A DNA stretch of 64,000 bases from Apricaphanius iberus (lineage: Eukaryota > Chordata > Actinopteri > Cyprinodontiformes > Aphaniidae): contig JAPXFQ010000249.1 in assembly GCA_028564705.1 (NCBI GenBank), positions 434,001 through 498,000 on the forward strand, written 5' to 3'. How positions within the stretch are numbered: position 1 is the stretch's first letter; the number at the start of each line of letters is the position of its first letter. The translations under genes were made by a program, and so were the position numbers. Under the pieces are notes generated by a model, which saw only the letters and a program-made list of their open reading frames with translations, was not told where the DNA came from and did not search any database. Of the stretch, positions 1-11,107 are shown in pieces.

Positions 1-1107
1 AAGGCTGTTCCAGAATCTGGTTTTAACATAAACTTGGGAAAGCTCTTATACTAAAATATTGAGACGGGGTGAAGCAATTGTCAGCTGTGTTATGGACAGA
101 AAGGAATATATCAGTTTGTTTCGAGTATTAAAAAAAGATTTAAAATACAGATGGTAAAAGCATGAATTATATTATTTTTGGCTCAATGTTTATTTAGAAG
201 AAAAGCCAATTAATTCTGGCTGAACTGAACAAAGCTGGTATTTTTGACCAACAGAAGCAACATGAAAGGGGTTAATATTTCAGAGAGGAAGCAGCTCTAG
301 TGCAAAACAAAGAATTTGAATAGTCTGCAATCAAGCGAAAAACAAAAACATGTGGGATATCGACCCTTGAGGGCCAGCTTTTAGACTCCACTATTTTGAA
401 AATGTATCTGTTTCAACATATCTGAATCAAATGAGTGGTTCACTACCAGATCTCAACAGAACATTTTATGACAAGCAAAGCATGTAAAACAAGAAGAGCA
501 GCTGTCCCCAGAACCAGAACTGGACAGTAAATGGTTATAGACTCTCAGCTAATAAGCTTGGTGGTCCACTTCCCTTTAACTAAGATAACCACTGTGATTT
601 ACAATTGTATTTATTAGCTTAATTATTCCGACTAGTCTCCCTAATTCCATGACAGAAAAATTCATAGATTTATAGATTTATTAATCTGTATGCACTTGAA
701 GTGAGTATAAATACTGCAAAACATTGAAAACATAACAAAAATACTGGTATAATATCAACAATGATTGCTTTTCTCTTGAATGTTTTTGTAATAAATTCCT
801 AAAACATTCCGTTGTTGATTTAAACGGTATATCAAGATGAAGGATATTGCAAGCAACAGGTGGAAAGATTTGCTTCCTGATATGTAAGAACTCTGCATAT
901 AGTCATGCAACTATTATTATGTCTTCAGGCCACCTAGATTTGCCTTATTTAAAGTTTTAGATTGCAGTGAATGTTGCAGATTTGCTTTTTTATTTTTGGT
1001 TGATTTACATTAAATGAATACTGTACAAATTACATTTGGATAGTGGATCTAAAGAGAAGTCTCTAAGTAACCTTGAGGAAACTCTGTATATCATAGTGAA
1101 TCCTTAC
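1..1107. other. Intron of the cadherin gene, nothing else recognised
   Basis: AT-rich non-coding sequence to the left of the third cadherin coding exon. The minus-strand donor at 1101-1107 opens this intron, and the gene continues beyond the window. I see no exon, RNA gene or intact repeat in it. Confidence 0.6.
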
Positions 1108-2122
1108 CATCATCTTTGTCTGACACATCGAGTGACAGGAAACACGTTCTGACACGTGTGTCTTCCAGCAGTGATGCAGAAAAGTTGTTCTGACTGAAAA
1201 CAGGAGGGTTATCATTGACATCCAGCACATTAAAGTAGACTCTGACACTGGATACCTGCGAGCGCCCCTGTTGCACCTCCACTGTGAGAATGTAGAACCT
1301 TTGTGTTTCAAAGTCCAGACTGCGGGATAATAGGAACTCCCCAGAGACGGGGCTGAGAAGGAACATGCTCTCCCCATCGTCCTCTTGAACTGAGTATGTG
1401 ATAGGCGTGGGACTGTCCATCTGTGCTTCCACCTTTCCCACGACTGTTCCTGTTAACACAGTGAACCATAGCTAATTACTCTGATAACTACAGAGAAAAG
1501 AAAATAATTGCTGGAGAAAATCTAATTACTGTTTCAATATAAAGATAAAATACGATAAAACAAAACAATGCTTGGAGCATTTTTTGACAGTCAAATTGCC
1601 TGCGTAAAAAAAAAATATATATTTTCTAAGAGAGGAAGACATGACGAACCTGGCACAGTGTCTTCTTTTACTTGAAATGAGTAAACAGTTTTTGAAAAAG
1701 CCATCTGTGTTTGCCATCTGCGATGTGAAAGTGAGTTGACTGCCCCGTGCTTCAGCTCTGCATCAACAGATGTATTATACCAGGAGGGAAGCTTGTGCTG
1801 CTCATCAACGATATCAGAAAATTCCCTCTCACTACTCGGATTCCCTGGACTTTCCAAAACAGGTTCATGAGAGACCACCATATTAAACACCTGTGTGATC
1901 GAATGATAAAAAATTTACACATTTTGATGCAGTTCTTTAGTGTACAAACACAGCATGTTACTGTTTTATGGTAATTTAATGGGAATATCATAATTTAAGC
2001 AGTGATACTGATTAATCCTTTTAAACAGAAGCCATTATTACAACTCATGAATTAGTTAATCAACTTACCATAACAAGCAAAGATGAAAGCATGATTTTTT
2101 TCCAGTGTATGTTAGCTTCCAT
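1108..2122 (-). CDS. Large cadherin (Dachsous/Fat-like), 5' coding exons
   Basis: Three minus-strand coding exons join in frame: 2069-2122, 1650-1890 and 1108-1449 (212 codons plus one base). The start at 2122 is chosen because it opens a signal peptide: a charged start followed by the hydrophobic run IMLSSLLVMVFNMVV. About 55 residues of low-complexity lead follow. EC1 starts near residue 85 (YSFQVKED), has LDFE at 143-146 and ends in the calcium linker DVNDNPPVF at 175-183. EC2 begins at about residue 184 and reaches DVSDKDDG at the exon edge. Cadherin repeats bind calcium between domains and mediate cell-cell adhesion. Introns are in phases 0, 1 and 1. The first two acceptors are good, but the donor at 1645-1649 (GTTCGT) is unusual. 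The rest of the gene lies left of the window. I cannot tell Dachsous-2, another Fat/Dachsous member or a cadherin-related protein apart from two repeats. Confidence 0.85.
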
Positions 2123-3403
2123 TATAAAGTTTTTGACATGATTAGAAAGTCAACTCTGAAAGGAAAATCCTGTGCAAAAACAAATTAAAAAAAAAGGTAA
2201 TCTTTTATTCCACCTGTTTTGTATTCTCTCCATGGGCTTTTGTTGCTGAGATTACTTTGTGCAAAGTGAACTGTAACATGTAGCTGGGTGGGTTTGTCGT
2301 TTGTGCTGCTTCTCGGAGAGGATTGGTTCAGAGATGTCAAGGCTTTCATTCAGAGTAAAATGAGATGAGGGGGTGAGAGTGGGAGGGGGCTTCACTTTGA
2401 ATAGCTTTTAAAAGTGAGCTGATAACAGAGTACCAACATAGCATAATTAAATTAGTAAGATTTCATGCAATATAGATTCGACTGATAATTCTCTGCATTC
2501 AGTATTAGTTCTTTAGAAAAAAAAGGACATTGATCTCATTACCTTACTTGCAAACGCTTAAGACAAATCTCACTTTTTTGCAATGCTGCTGAGCGGAGTC
2601 TAATAAACAGACATCTGAATCCATTCTAAGTGATTGTGGTAACCGCAAGATACTTGGCTCCAGTTACTTTAGGTGGGAACTTAAAACCAGGTCATTACTT
2701 TAACTCTGAGAGGAGGGAGACAGAAAACACAAAAAGCACTATTCTTCCCTTCTATTTTTTCATCTTTGAGCAGATAACATTAGGTGTACTTTGTTTTACT
2801 TTAAAATGTCACTGTGTGACAAATAGAGAGCCTTTCTGTGAAAAAAACAATAAAAAAAAAACTTTTTGTTGATTCAACAAGAGCAAATTAATTGCATTCC
2901 TTAAAGAAAAATTAGTCAGTTTTCTTCTCTTTAGATACTTAATTAATAAAGCCATGATATTTTGCTGGATGATATTGTTTTAAAATAAATCCTTTTAATA
3001 ATTGTTTTCAGTTTGTAATTTCTTCTATGTAACTATATGAGCAATTGCCGTTTTTGCTGCCTCTTCGACAGGACTCCCTTGATAAAAAGGTTTTAATCTA
3101 AATGTTGTTTTTTTCCCTTGTTAAAGATGAACAATAATACTACATAGCAAAAACTTCTGGTTATAGTGAAGGAATGTGGGCCTTTTTTGTAAAGATGTGA
3201 GAAAAAAAGTATAAGTTCCAAACTGTCTGCCCCACTAAACATTACTACGTGTCTGCATAGGTTAAAACTCTGTAAAATAAACACTTGTATCATGCACAAT
3301 AGATGTTGCTTTTCCTAGTGATAGAATGGGTAACTTCATTACAGAACCACCTTCTGGACAAAGGATTTCCAAACATTTGGAAAAAAATAAAACAAAATCA
3401 CTG
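2123..3403. other. Upstream region of the cadherin gene
   Basis: Non-coding. A reverse-strand CCAAT box at 2322-2326 lies about 200 bases upstream of the cadherin start and could belong to its promoter. I see no clear TATA box or CpG island. The remainder is AT-rich with no recognised element. Confidence 0.3.
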
Positions 3404-3690
3404 TGTGCACAGTTGAGTGTTTGATAGCACTATTGCCTTGCATGTATGTCCTGGGTTTGAATCCTGGCCTGCCTTCTTTCTGCAGAGTATTTATTTTTTC
3501 CCTGTGAATATGTGGGTTCTCTGGCAACCTCTCGCAGCCCAAAAAGATGACCATTCTGTTTTATGGACTCTATAACTGGAAACCTTTCTAGGTCATATCC
3601 CACCTTTTGCCCAATGACAGCTTGAGACACCAGCCCCCCAGCAACCCTGTACAGACTATATTTAGACAATTGATGGATGGAAACAAATCT
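3404..3690 (+). repeat. tRNA-type SINE copy with GGAT-type tail
   Basis: Matches, from memory, a very common teleost short interspersed repeat. The head contains a B-box-like GGTTTGAATCC near 3452. Then come a segment ending in a string of C residues near 3635 (CACCAGCCCCCC) and AACCCTGTACAGAC, and the copy finishes with TTGATGGATGG. The copy is diverged, with several deletions. An inverted fragment of the same family lies at 8665-8790 on the other side of hmgb1. Confidence 0.65.
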
Positions 3691-4784
3691 AGCATAAGGA
3701 GGTTGCACTATTCTAGCTTCATAGCCACAGAAATAGCACAGGATGTACGTGGGACCCTTTTTAATGGTACTCAAATATTGACCACTTTATCTCAACTCAA
3801 AATCTAACAAATATCCTTTACTCTCATTTTATACCATTAATATACATGCTTTGTTTAATAAATTATGGATACATAAGATATGAGGTCTAACTGCTGTAAT
3901 GTGTATAGCATATTTTGAAATTGTATACGTAAGACCATTTAAAAAATATATTTTAGGTACCAATTTATTTTTTTCTGTTTAGCCTAGCCCATACCATCTT
4001 ACAAGGGGACAATCAACGGTCATGAGCCATGTATTACACAAAAGGTTCATCAATATACCCAGTCCTTTAGCAAATAAATTAGATAAATAAATCATGTTCC
4101 TGTTACACATTTAGAAGCCAGTGGGAGTTGTAATAGGCTTGCTGTTGACTGTAATGACTACAAGCAATATAAACTCATATTATTTATATTTTGGAACAAT
4201 GTAGCAACAAGTTTACTTAAGAAGGCCACAAAAAAGACTAGTGTAAAAAAAAAAACACACACAATTGTGAGCCTTACTGCACAAAGGAGCAATATTGGAT
4301 TCTGATGTCCAAGTTGGTGGGAACAATTACTTTTCTTTTTTTTTTTTTACACAGAATCCAAGCATATAGCGACATTCTATTCATTTTACAACAGGTTTCC
4401 GTATTAACTTAATAAGAAAACACATTTCAACTGCATCCTTACATCAGTGGACAAAAATATAATACTTGATTTCAGGGTTTTTTTGGAGTCAACATGACAA
4501 AAAAAAAAAAAAATCTGTAGAAGTCTGTCAAGCTAGGGATCTTAGAAAACATCTGTTACTAGATTGTATTTTTTTGTAAAAATTACCAGTAGGAAAACCA
4601 TGAATTTAGGTCATTGCTAAACAACACAGTTAGTGGATGCTCCCATCCCATTGAGTGGAATATTTTGTTCAAAACCCCACATCTCTGATTTTCACCGAGA
4701 AAAAGATCCAAACTCCAGAAGGAAGACGTAAAGTGATTCTACATGTTCGGTCTTTTGTAGCTGATAAAGAGGAGAAATAAGCAT
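3691..4784. other. AT-rich intergenic sequence, nothing recognised
   Basis: Between the SINE and the 3' end of hmgb1. It has several A and T runs (for example 4499-4513) but no ORF, splice-bounded exon or transposon end that I can support. Confidence 0.5.
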
Positions 4785-5228
4785 CTTAAAAAAAAGAAAC
4801 ATTTATTGAAGACATTCTTTAATGTCAACAGCTGCATTTGATATTAGAGTGGTATTCAAAGAACAATAAAAAGACACTGGGACAGCACATAAAAAAATAA
4901 TTTTCAAAAAAGAAAAGAAAACACTTCAAACTCATCAATCTCATTTTTGAGTTGTAACACCTAGAGACTACTTAATTCCATAATGATGTGTAGTCCTTCT
5001 ACATCGATATATAATATGGCAGGAATACTGAACTACCACTAGAAAATTCTCGAACATAGGATATGTAGTGTTAACTTTACAAAAAAAAAAAGATTAACAC
5101 TGTACATCATAAAAACATTAAATATACACATGATCTTGTTCAATTTGACTTTCGATTCAAGATGGCAAACTGAGTACATTAGGATTACATGGCATAAACA
5201 AAAACTTCAGGTCCCATCCTCATCTGAT
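4785..5228 (-). other. hmgb1: hmgb1 3' untranslated region
   Basis: Runs from the stop codon at 5229-5231 to just past the polyadenylation signal on the minus strand. It has no ORF and is AU-rich. The 3' limit is inferred from the AATAAA hexamer at 4802-4807. Confidence 0.55.
4802..4807 (-). terminator. hmgb1: Polyadenylation signal of hmgb1
   Basis: TTTATT on the plus strand is AATAAA on the minus strand, about 420 bases past the hmgb1 stop. It is the first canonical hexamer after the coding region. Cleavage would fall near 4780-4790. Confidence 0.5.
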
Positions 5229-6053
5229 TTACTCATCATCTTCCTCCTCTTCCTCCTCCTCCTCATCTCCCTCCTCCTCATCATCATCATCATTAGCCGC
5301 AGCAGCTGGTTCTGAATCCACTCTACCCTTTGTACGGTACGCAACAATATCCTGAGGAGAGAGTATAATTTTTTTCTTATTGCAACATTTTTCTGCATTG
5401 ATAATAAAAGAAACTCAAAATGTAACATGGTCACCAGATTTGAAGCCACTCACCTTGTCATATTTCTCCTTCAGCTTGGCAGCCTTCTTTTCGTACGGCT
5501 GCTTTTCTTCTGCAGATGAGCCATTCCACATCTCTCCAAGCTTTTTAGCAGTGTCCCCAATAGAAAGTCCAGGAGTCTCACCTTTCACCTTTGGGCGAAA
5601 GTCAGCACAGAACAGAAAGAATGCAGACCTGAGGGGAGAATTTGGGGATTAGTTGTTGTTGAAGACAACTATAGATATTAACTACTGTTTTGTGGAATAA
5701 AAAGACAAGCAGGGATTATAATGTAAGGTACATACGGTGGTCTCTTTGGGGCATTTGGGTCCTTGTATCGCTTCTTTTTCTGGCCCTTAGGGGGCACATA
5801 GTTCTTCATTTCTTTCTCATAACGTAGCTTGTCCTGTTTGGCCATATCTTCAAACTTTCCCTTTTCCTTTGGTGACATCGTCTTTAGAAAAATAAAAGAA
5901 AACAAAAAACGCCTTTACAATGCAACATACAATAAAATAGTTAAAACATGCTTTTTTTTTTACTTAATTTCCACATTTCATACAAAATATGCACCACAAT
6001 TGGATGCGTTTATACTTTACCAGCCCTGAACAGTGATCAGGTTGAAAAAAAAA

Positions 6054-6084
<31 letters not shown>

Positions 6085-6526
6085 TGTCAGATTTCGATTT
6101 GAGCTTCTTAGAGGGAGTTAGACTTTAGCACATAACTTTACAGGGACTCTTGTCCAATATCCTGGATGACTTTTCTGTACATATGTATCAAAAACTTTGG
6201 GATGTTTTTGAGACATTATTATTTTTTCCATTCATTTTTCAAATATTTTATTTAGATAATTTATTGGAAAGTAGAGGAGAAAAGTGTTACAATTCTGACA
6301 ACAATCAGAGATGGATTTACAAGAATCAGCGAGTTAATCCTCCCCAAAAAGCTCTGATTATCACAGCTCTAGTTTTTACCTTCCATCTTTCAGAGCATTT
6401 CTTGGAAAACTCTGAAAAGTTGACAGTGGCATCAGGATGCTTCTTTTTATGCTCCTCTCGGCAGGTTTGAACAAAGTAGGCATATGAGGACATTTTGCCC
6501 CGGGGCTTTTTGGGATCCTTCACCAT
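5229..6526 (-). CDS. hmgb1: High mobility group box protein 1 (HMGB1-type)
   Basis: Four coding exons join in frame: 6380-6526, 5736-5881, 5454-5628 and 5229-5351. Together they are 591 bases, or 196 aa plus stop. HMG box A is about residues 8-78, box B about 94-162, and an acidic tail of Asp and Glu follows from about 177. The HMGB1 redox cysteines are all present at 22, 44 and 105 (mammalian 23, 45 and 106, shifted by one). The start ([18 protein letters not shown]) and the linker ([18 protein letters not shown]) fit HMGB1 better than HMGB2 or HMGB3. The protein bends DNA without sequence preference, acts in chromatin and, when released, as an alarmin. A 9-base 5' UTR precedes the ATG in the first coding exon (exon edge 6535). 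A non-coding exon is inferred upstream, with the donor GTAAGTATC at 7541-7549. The tail is short compared with mammals. An HMGB3-like paralogue name is the main alternative. Confidence 0.93.
6052..6080. repeat. (AAT)n microsatellite
   Basis: A run of AAT/ATA units inside the hmgb1 intron between exons 5736-5881 and 6380-6526. Confidence 0.9.
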
Positions 6527-6535
6527 CTTGACTTT

Positions 6536-7549
6536 CTAAAGAAGTAAAACAAGAAACAAACATAAAAAATATGTACAGCAACAGTGAGACTATGCACATT
6601 TTCCATTAGCTCAACCGTCTGCCTCAGGCTTTGTCAGTCTCAGCTATTGTTTAAACAAGAAGGATAGGGCGAGGAGGAGGGGTGTCTGATTAGATTTTTA
6701 TTAACTTCAGCCTGCTTCTCTTTATTGTAGCTTTAGTAGCCCACAGTGCTTACCGTGCTGACTAGGTGAAAACTAGCAGCTGCTATATTTTATAGACTTG
6801 ATGACAGCGATCGCCCGAGCTGTCTTGAGAATACATTAGGATTCGCCTCCGCCTCCTTTGATTACCCGCTAGTCGTTAGCCATTATGGCTCCGCTCTTGC
6901 TTTGTGTCCTTTTGCTTTTAGCATTAGCTTCGAGCTAAGCTAGGAAGACTGCTCATTTTAGGAGGCAATAATGAAAATGGCTGAGTAGACTGATTAAAAT
7001 GTAACTGTTTTCACAGGCATTTTTGTTTTGTTTTTATTTGGGGGGGGGGGGGGTCATTATAACTAGCGTTTGCGCTCATTGTAGCTTTTTGTAATTTGTA
7101 TGTGGTATAAAGTTTTATTTTAAATAGGCATGAAGTCGGAGAAAGATGCTCCGCCTGTCTCAGCGCTACTATCCAACCAGCAGCTAGCGTTAGCTTTAAA
7201 CATACCAACACAGTCTGAATAAGTAGCTACCGTTAACAGGCTAACATAGTGGGCCAGTGTACAGGGGAGCCATCCTCACTCAGTCAGCTGCTTACACATG
7301 AGCTGACGTTGCTAACTGAGAATAAGTAGCTTTTAAATATATCACTGGATAGGTTATCCTTTGTCTGGTTAGTAGCAGCTAATGGCAGCATAGGGCGTAT
7401 ACGTAGTAAAATGAGCACCATAAACCAGCTTGATAAAGGGCTAGCATCCAATCCAGCTCAACTCATAGACAAACACATACATGGCAAAACACAAAGCAGA
7501 CCAGAGTTTAACTCGTGTGCCAACACAGGGTAACACTGAGGATACTTAC
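6536..7549 (-). other. hmgb1: hmgb1 first intron
   Basis: Lies between the inferred non-coding exon 1 (donor at 7541-7549) and the first coding exon (acceptor at 6536-6537). It has a run of 14 G at 7040-7053 and, at 7371-7443, a segment also found at 10193-10789. No ORF is convincing. Confidence 0.55.
7371..7443 (+). repeat. Segment duplicated at 10193-10789 (uninterrupted copy)
   Basis: About 73 bases from AGTAGCAGCTAATGGCAGC to CCAGCTTGATAAAGGGCTA. The same sequence occurs at 10193-10219 and 10744-10789, split by an hAT element. This copy represents the empty site. I could not assign the segment to a known repeat family. Confidence 0.75.
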
Positions 7550-7760
7550 CCCTTCGGCCGGTTGTATCTCTTAAACAATGGGACGAGAAGCACCGTGAGT
7601 GCGCGGTCTTTTCCCTACGAGAATTCCTCTGTTTATCCGGTGTTTTCGGCTCCGGCTGTCGGACATTGGCTACCGCCAACTTCTTAGATATCTTATTGGA
7701 CACTCACGGTCCTAGTCCCGTTTGTTGTGCGGTTGGCTGCCCAAATACACGACGGGACGA
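7550..7760 (-). promoter_or_regulatory. hmgb1: hmgb1 promoter and non-coding exon 1
   Basis: A GC-richer segment with several CpGs. On the minus strand CCAAT boxes lie at 7665-7669 and 7695-7699, 30 bases apart in the same orientation, a spacing typical of paired NF-Y sites. There is no TATA box. Transcription would start between about 7580 and 7650, and exon 1 would end at the donor 7549/7550. The plus-strand ORF here and the minus-strand one are shadows of this region. Confidence 0.6.
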
Positions 7761-8664
7761 TGGCGCTAAACTTGAAGCTTGAGAGTCAATATTTATTAAG
7801 TATGACAACGCAAAAATAACAATACAGCGTGTTGTAAAACACTTTTGTTGTTGATGTAACACTTGCTTTCGTAACACAAAGTATAAGGCTACCGAAATAA
7901 TAGAATGAATAACTAAAAACACACTACTACGACGTAAAACAATGATAATAAATACAAACATATTACATGTATGAAAATATTAAAATGACAAATAGAATAT
8001 AGGCAATGTTGTTGTTTGTATTTTTTTTATCTCTTTTTTTTTTTAGGACATTAATGAACAGGGGTTCATTAGCCTACTCTGAAATAAGACGAAAGCACAA
8101 GGAGACAACTCTAAAGCTTGTTAGATAATGGTGTCCAAAGGTAGGTCACACGTATACAAGGAATCTTTGATTCTTTTAACATAAGAAAGCTTTGAAGTGT
8201 AATTATTGTTTATGTTTTTGTAAATTTAGTATGGTTATATCCTGCATAGTGCTTGCTCTTTATTATACACTATGACAAAATACTTAATTAGTGTTCATGT
8301 GTTACTTTCATAAAAGTATTTATTCATTTATAGAGCACATTCAAAACAACCAAAGTTGCACCAAGGTGTTGTGCATAACAATATTGATAAATTTTGTAGA
8401 TAAGAATGAAAAATATTGAACAATATACAATTTTGCAACCGAGTTCAGCATTCCTAATTTTGACTAAATTATCATCATCACAAGATTTTGTAATATTGTC
8501 CAGCACCAGTACCAAAATAGTCTAAAAACTAATAAAATAATGTTAAATTCAGTGTTATGTGCTCATTCCATTTAATTTTAGTAAGTACAGCAGCTAATTC
8601 TAAAGGAAACAGTAGACAAAGTTAAGACCGATCCAGTCCATTTTCACAGTTACACACATTAGAA
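7761..8664. other. AT-rich intergenic sequence upstream of hmgb1
   Basis: I see no ORF with coding character, repeat end or RNA gene here. It contains a plain T run near 8018-8045. Confidence 0.45.
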
Positions 8665-8790
8665 GGTTGTGGGGCTCTTGCTTGTTCTCTGGACAGGTTC
8701 CCAGTCCATCGCAAGTGGTCATGGTTTTTTAACTGTCGCACAAAGAGCCCAGGCTGGGTTTCAGACCTATTTTGTTCTTGCCACTGGTTT
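8665..8790 (-). repeat. Internally deleted SINE fragment
   Basis: Reverse-strand remnant of the same teleost SINE as at 3404-3690. It has the diagnostic GGACAGGTTCCCAGTCCATC near 8691, followed after a deletion by a degraded head (CAGGCTGGGTTTCAGACC near 8750). The match is from memory of the family consensus. Confidence 0.5.
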
Positions 8791-8852
8791 ATTTTTATAT
8801 GTCGCTTTTTACCACATGCAGATTTTGGCCCTTAAATTTCTTCATTTATTAG

Positions 8853-8888
8853 ACAGAAAACAGTGGTGGGACAGAAAACAGTGGTGGG
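8853..8888 (+). repeat. Tandem duplication of 18 bases
   Basis: ACAGAAAACAGTGGTGGG occurs twice in direct succession without a mismatch, which indicates a recent slippage or duplication. Confidence 0.9.
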
Positions 8889-8999
8889 ACCCTTATGAAA
8901 TATTTCACAGGAGACAGTTTGTCTACCAACCACACTTGGCTCCAGATATATTGCTGTATGACCAATTCATGGCACTACTTCTAAATTAAGAATGAATGC

Positions 9000-9595
9000 C
9001 TGGAGTTTGTTTATGGTTGTTTATCTAGCTTAATGTTTATGCACATGTATGCACCCAGTTTTAACCTCCTTTAAAGCCTGCTCTTCACATTCTGGACCTC
9101 TTGGCTCAACTGTATAAGGAATATTTTCCTGAAAGCAACATTGTAACCCTGATCACATTTGCACAGGAACAGCCTCAGGACTTCTGAGAACCAAACCACA
9201 TCCCACTGAGACCTGTATTTAGACTGTGATAGCCTGAGTTTTAAATAGATGAATGGTCCTTATTTACATAGCCTTTAAAATAAGCTGTTTTTTACCCATT
9301 TTTTGAGTGGAGGTTGCCAAGGGATTATCCAAACTGTTCTGTTGTCTTTCCTCAATCTCCCATCTGATTGAGAGATTTGTAAAGCCTTCAGGGCACAGTA
9401 CAGCTCCACCTACACATGTGACTTCAAAAGATCGTCTCATGGTACGTTATATGTGGTTTCGTCACTCTAGTAGTAACTGAGACAAGATGTAAAAGCACAT
9501 GTTCAAAATCAGCATTCCATTTCTCTAAATATCTCATTTTCCTATGTTTTCCACACGACTTATTCGACAGGACATGATGATGGTTATAAATGAGA
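9000..9595. other. Intergenic sequence, nothing recognised
   Basis: No coding exon or identifiable repeat end. Its right edge abuts the left arm of a long inverted repeat. Confidence 0.4.
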
Positions 9596-9870
9596 TGGAA
9601 AGTTTGCACTTCTGCACAACAGGCTTCACAAACAGGCATCTCTTCCTACTTACACTGACACGATGACAGCCAATTATTGGTTGCCTAAGCAAGAACCTGA
9701 ATATTTGGAAATATCTCCCAATACAACAACATGGATCAGTGAGTTCTCTGCAGTGGTATCGGTAGTTTTATCTATTACTACTAAACATAAACAAAAGTCT
9801 GTGTTTTTTCTCCTTTTGCTGATTACTGATTTCTGCAGAGCTTGACAGGGGTCAGATGTCAAATAGTTTT
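9596..9870 (+). repeat. Left arm of a long imperfect inverted repeat
   Basis: About 250-270 bases match the reverse complement of 10848-11107 by eye at roughly 85 percent, including GGCTTCACAAACAGGCATCT and GCTGATTACTGATTTCTGCA. This arm has about 20 extra bases near 9707-9727. The spacer is about 1 kb and holds an hAT insertion. It resembles a fold-back transposon or an inverted pair of one repeat. Confidence 0.8.
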
Positions 9871-10192
9871 GAGGTGTAAGAATCCATACCCATGGATTAT
9901 TAAATCATGCGCCCGGATATGGAATCTGTACTCTCAGTTTATTAAACCATTCATGGATTTGGGTTCCTGCAGGAAAGTAGGCAATAAACACTGGCGTCTC
10001 TTTAATGCACAGCATTCTAATTATGCTGTGCTACCTGCTCCTTGCATCTATGCACAGATAGCACAGGCCTGTGCATATCTTTAGTGAGTTTAAGTATAGC
10101 TTAGTCGTCTAATTTACAAATTATAGGAATAGTGCTCTTTGTTCAGAATAAAGCTCTGGGAAAAGTCCAGCAGGATTCCCAAATCCTTGGGC

Positions 10193-10789
10193 AGTAGCAG
10201 CTAATGGCAGCCTAGGGGGTAGAGCTGTAATCGGGCCTTAAAAGTTGGCCCCGACCTGTGCCCGAGAAAGTTCAGCCCGAGCCCGAAGACTATATTTTTA
10301 TTGACAGCTTATGAAAGCCTGAAACTGATTACAGACCAACATTTTTCAGTTTGAAAAAACTGGAACTAGACGTGAACGGCAGGTTTTCCATTTACTGGCC
10401 TGTTATCTGAAGTTTAAAATGATAAATGAATACGAATAATTTCAAGGCATGTTGATTTATAATCTTTTTTTTTTAGTCTGCTGCTATATGAAGCTTTAAC
10501 CGTTTGCTTCTGCTGCATAAAAGTCTGTCTCGCCTGCGTGTGTTTCTGTGTGCGCCCTTGACTGCTTGCTCTAGATTTCAGGAGATTTTATCTGACTTGT
10601 GGACATCAGGGAGCTACTATATAAATGCATGAGATTTCTGCAACTTGAAACTTGGCATAATAGTGCATTTACACTTCAACATTTTCTGTGTGTGCAAAAG
10701 GTCGGGCTGGGTTTGGGCAAAGATCTTCAGCTCTACTACGGGGTATTCGTAGTGAAACTAGCATCAAAAACCAGCTTGATAAAGGGCTA
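10193..10789 (+). repeat. Second copy of the 7371-7443 segment, split by an insertion
   Basis: Left part 10193-10219 and right part 10744-10789 together match 7371-7443. The break coincides exactly with the target duplication of the hAT element at 10220-10735. Confidence 0.75.
10220..10735. mobile_element. Non-autonomous hAT element (MITE)
   Basis: 516 bases. The left end is TAGAGCTGTAATCGGGCC and the right end is AAGATCTTCAGCTCTA, giving terminal inverted TAGAGCTG. Flanking 8-bp target copies are CTAGGGGG (10212-10219) and CTACGGGG (10736-10743), 7 of 8 identical. The empty site can be read at 7371-7443. No transposase ORF is present, so it needed a helper in trans. 8-bp duplications and this end sequence fit the hAT superfamily. 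Confidence 0.8.
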
Positions 10790-10847
10790 TTCCATGCTCG
10801 TGCTTATGCTTTATTAAACGGAAGGTACGCATTTTTACCCCTCACAA

Positions 10848-11107
10848 TTATTTCTGCATATGACCCCTGCAGGGCTCTGCAGAAATCAGTAATCAGCAAA
10901 AAGAGAAAAAAACGGATTTTTATTTATGTTGCATAGTTTTAGAGAAGACTACTGATACCACTGCAGACAACTCTCTGATCCATGCCAAAAATTCAGGTTC
11001 TTGCTTAGGCAACCAGTGATTGGCTGTTATCATGTCAGTATAAGTAGGAAGAGATGCCTGTTTGTGAAGCCTGTTGTGCAGGAGTGCAAACTTTCCATCT
11101 CGGTTAT
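10848..11107 (-). repeat. Right arm of a long imperfect inverted repeat
   Basis: Reverse-complement partner of 9596-9870. It ends next to the Harbinger-like element that starts near 11183. The outer flanks of the two arms diverge, so the exact boundaries of the parent element are not resolved. Confidence 0.8.

Noticed and set aside
5207..5449. Minus-strand ORF rich in Met and Arg over the hmgb1 tail exon
   Set aside because: It is a frame shadow of the GAG/GAT codons of the acidic tail.
7458..7703. Minus-strand 81-codon ORF over the hmgb1 promoter
   Set aside because: It crosses the non-coding exon 1 and its donor and has no family similarity.
7760..7818. Short plus-strand ATG frame (MALNLKLESQ) next to the hmgb1 promoter
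   Set aside because: Only 19 codons, no donor and no homology. A bidirectional promoter is possible but not supported.
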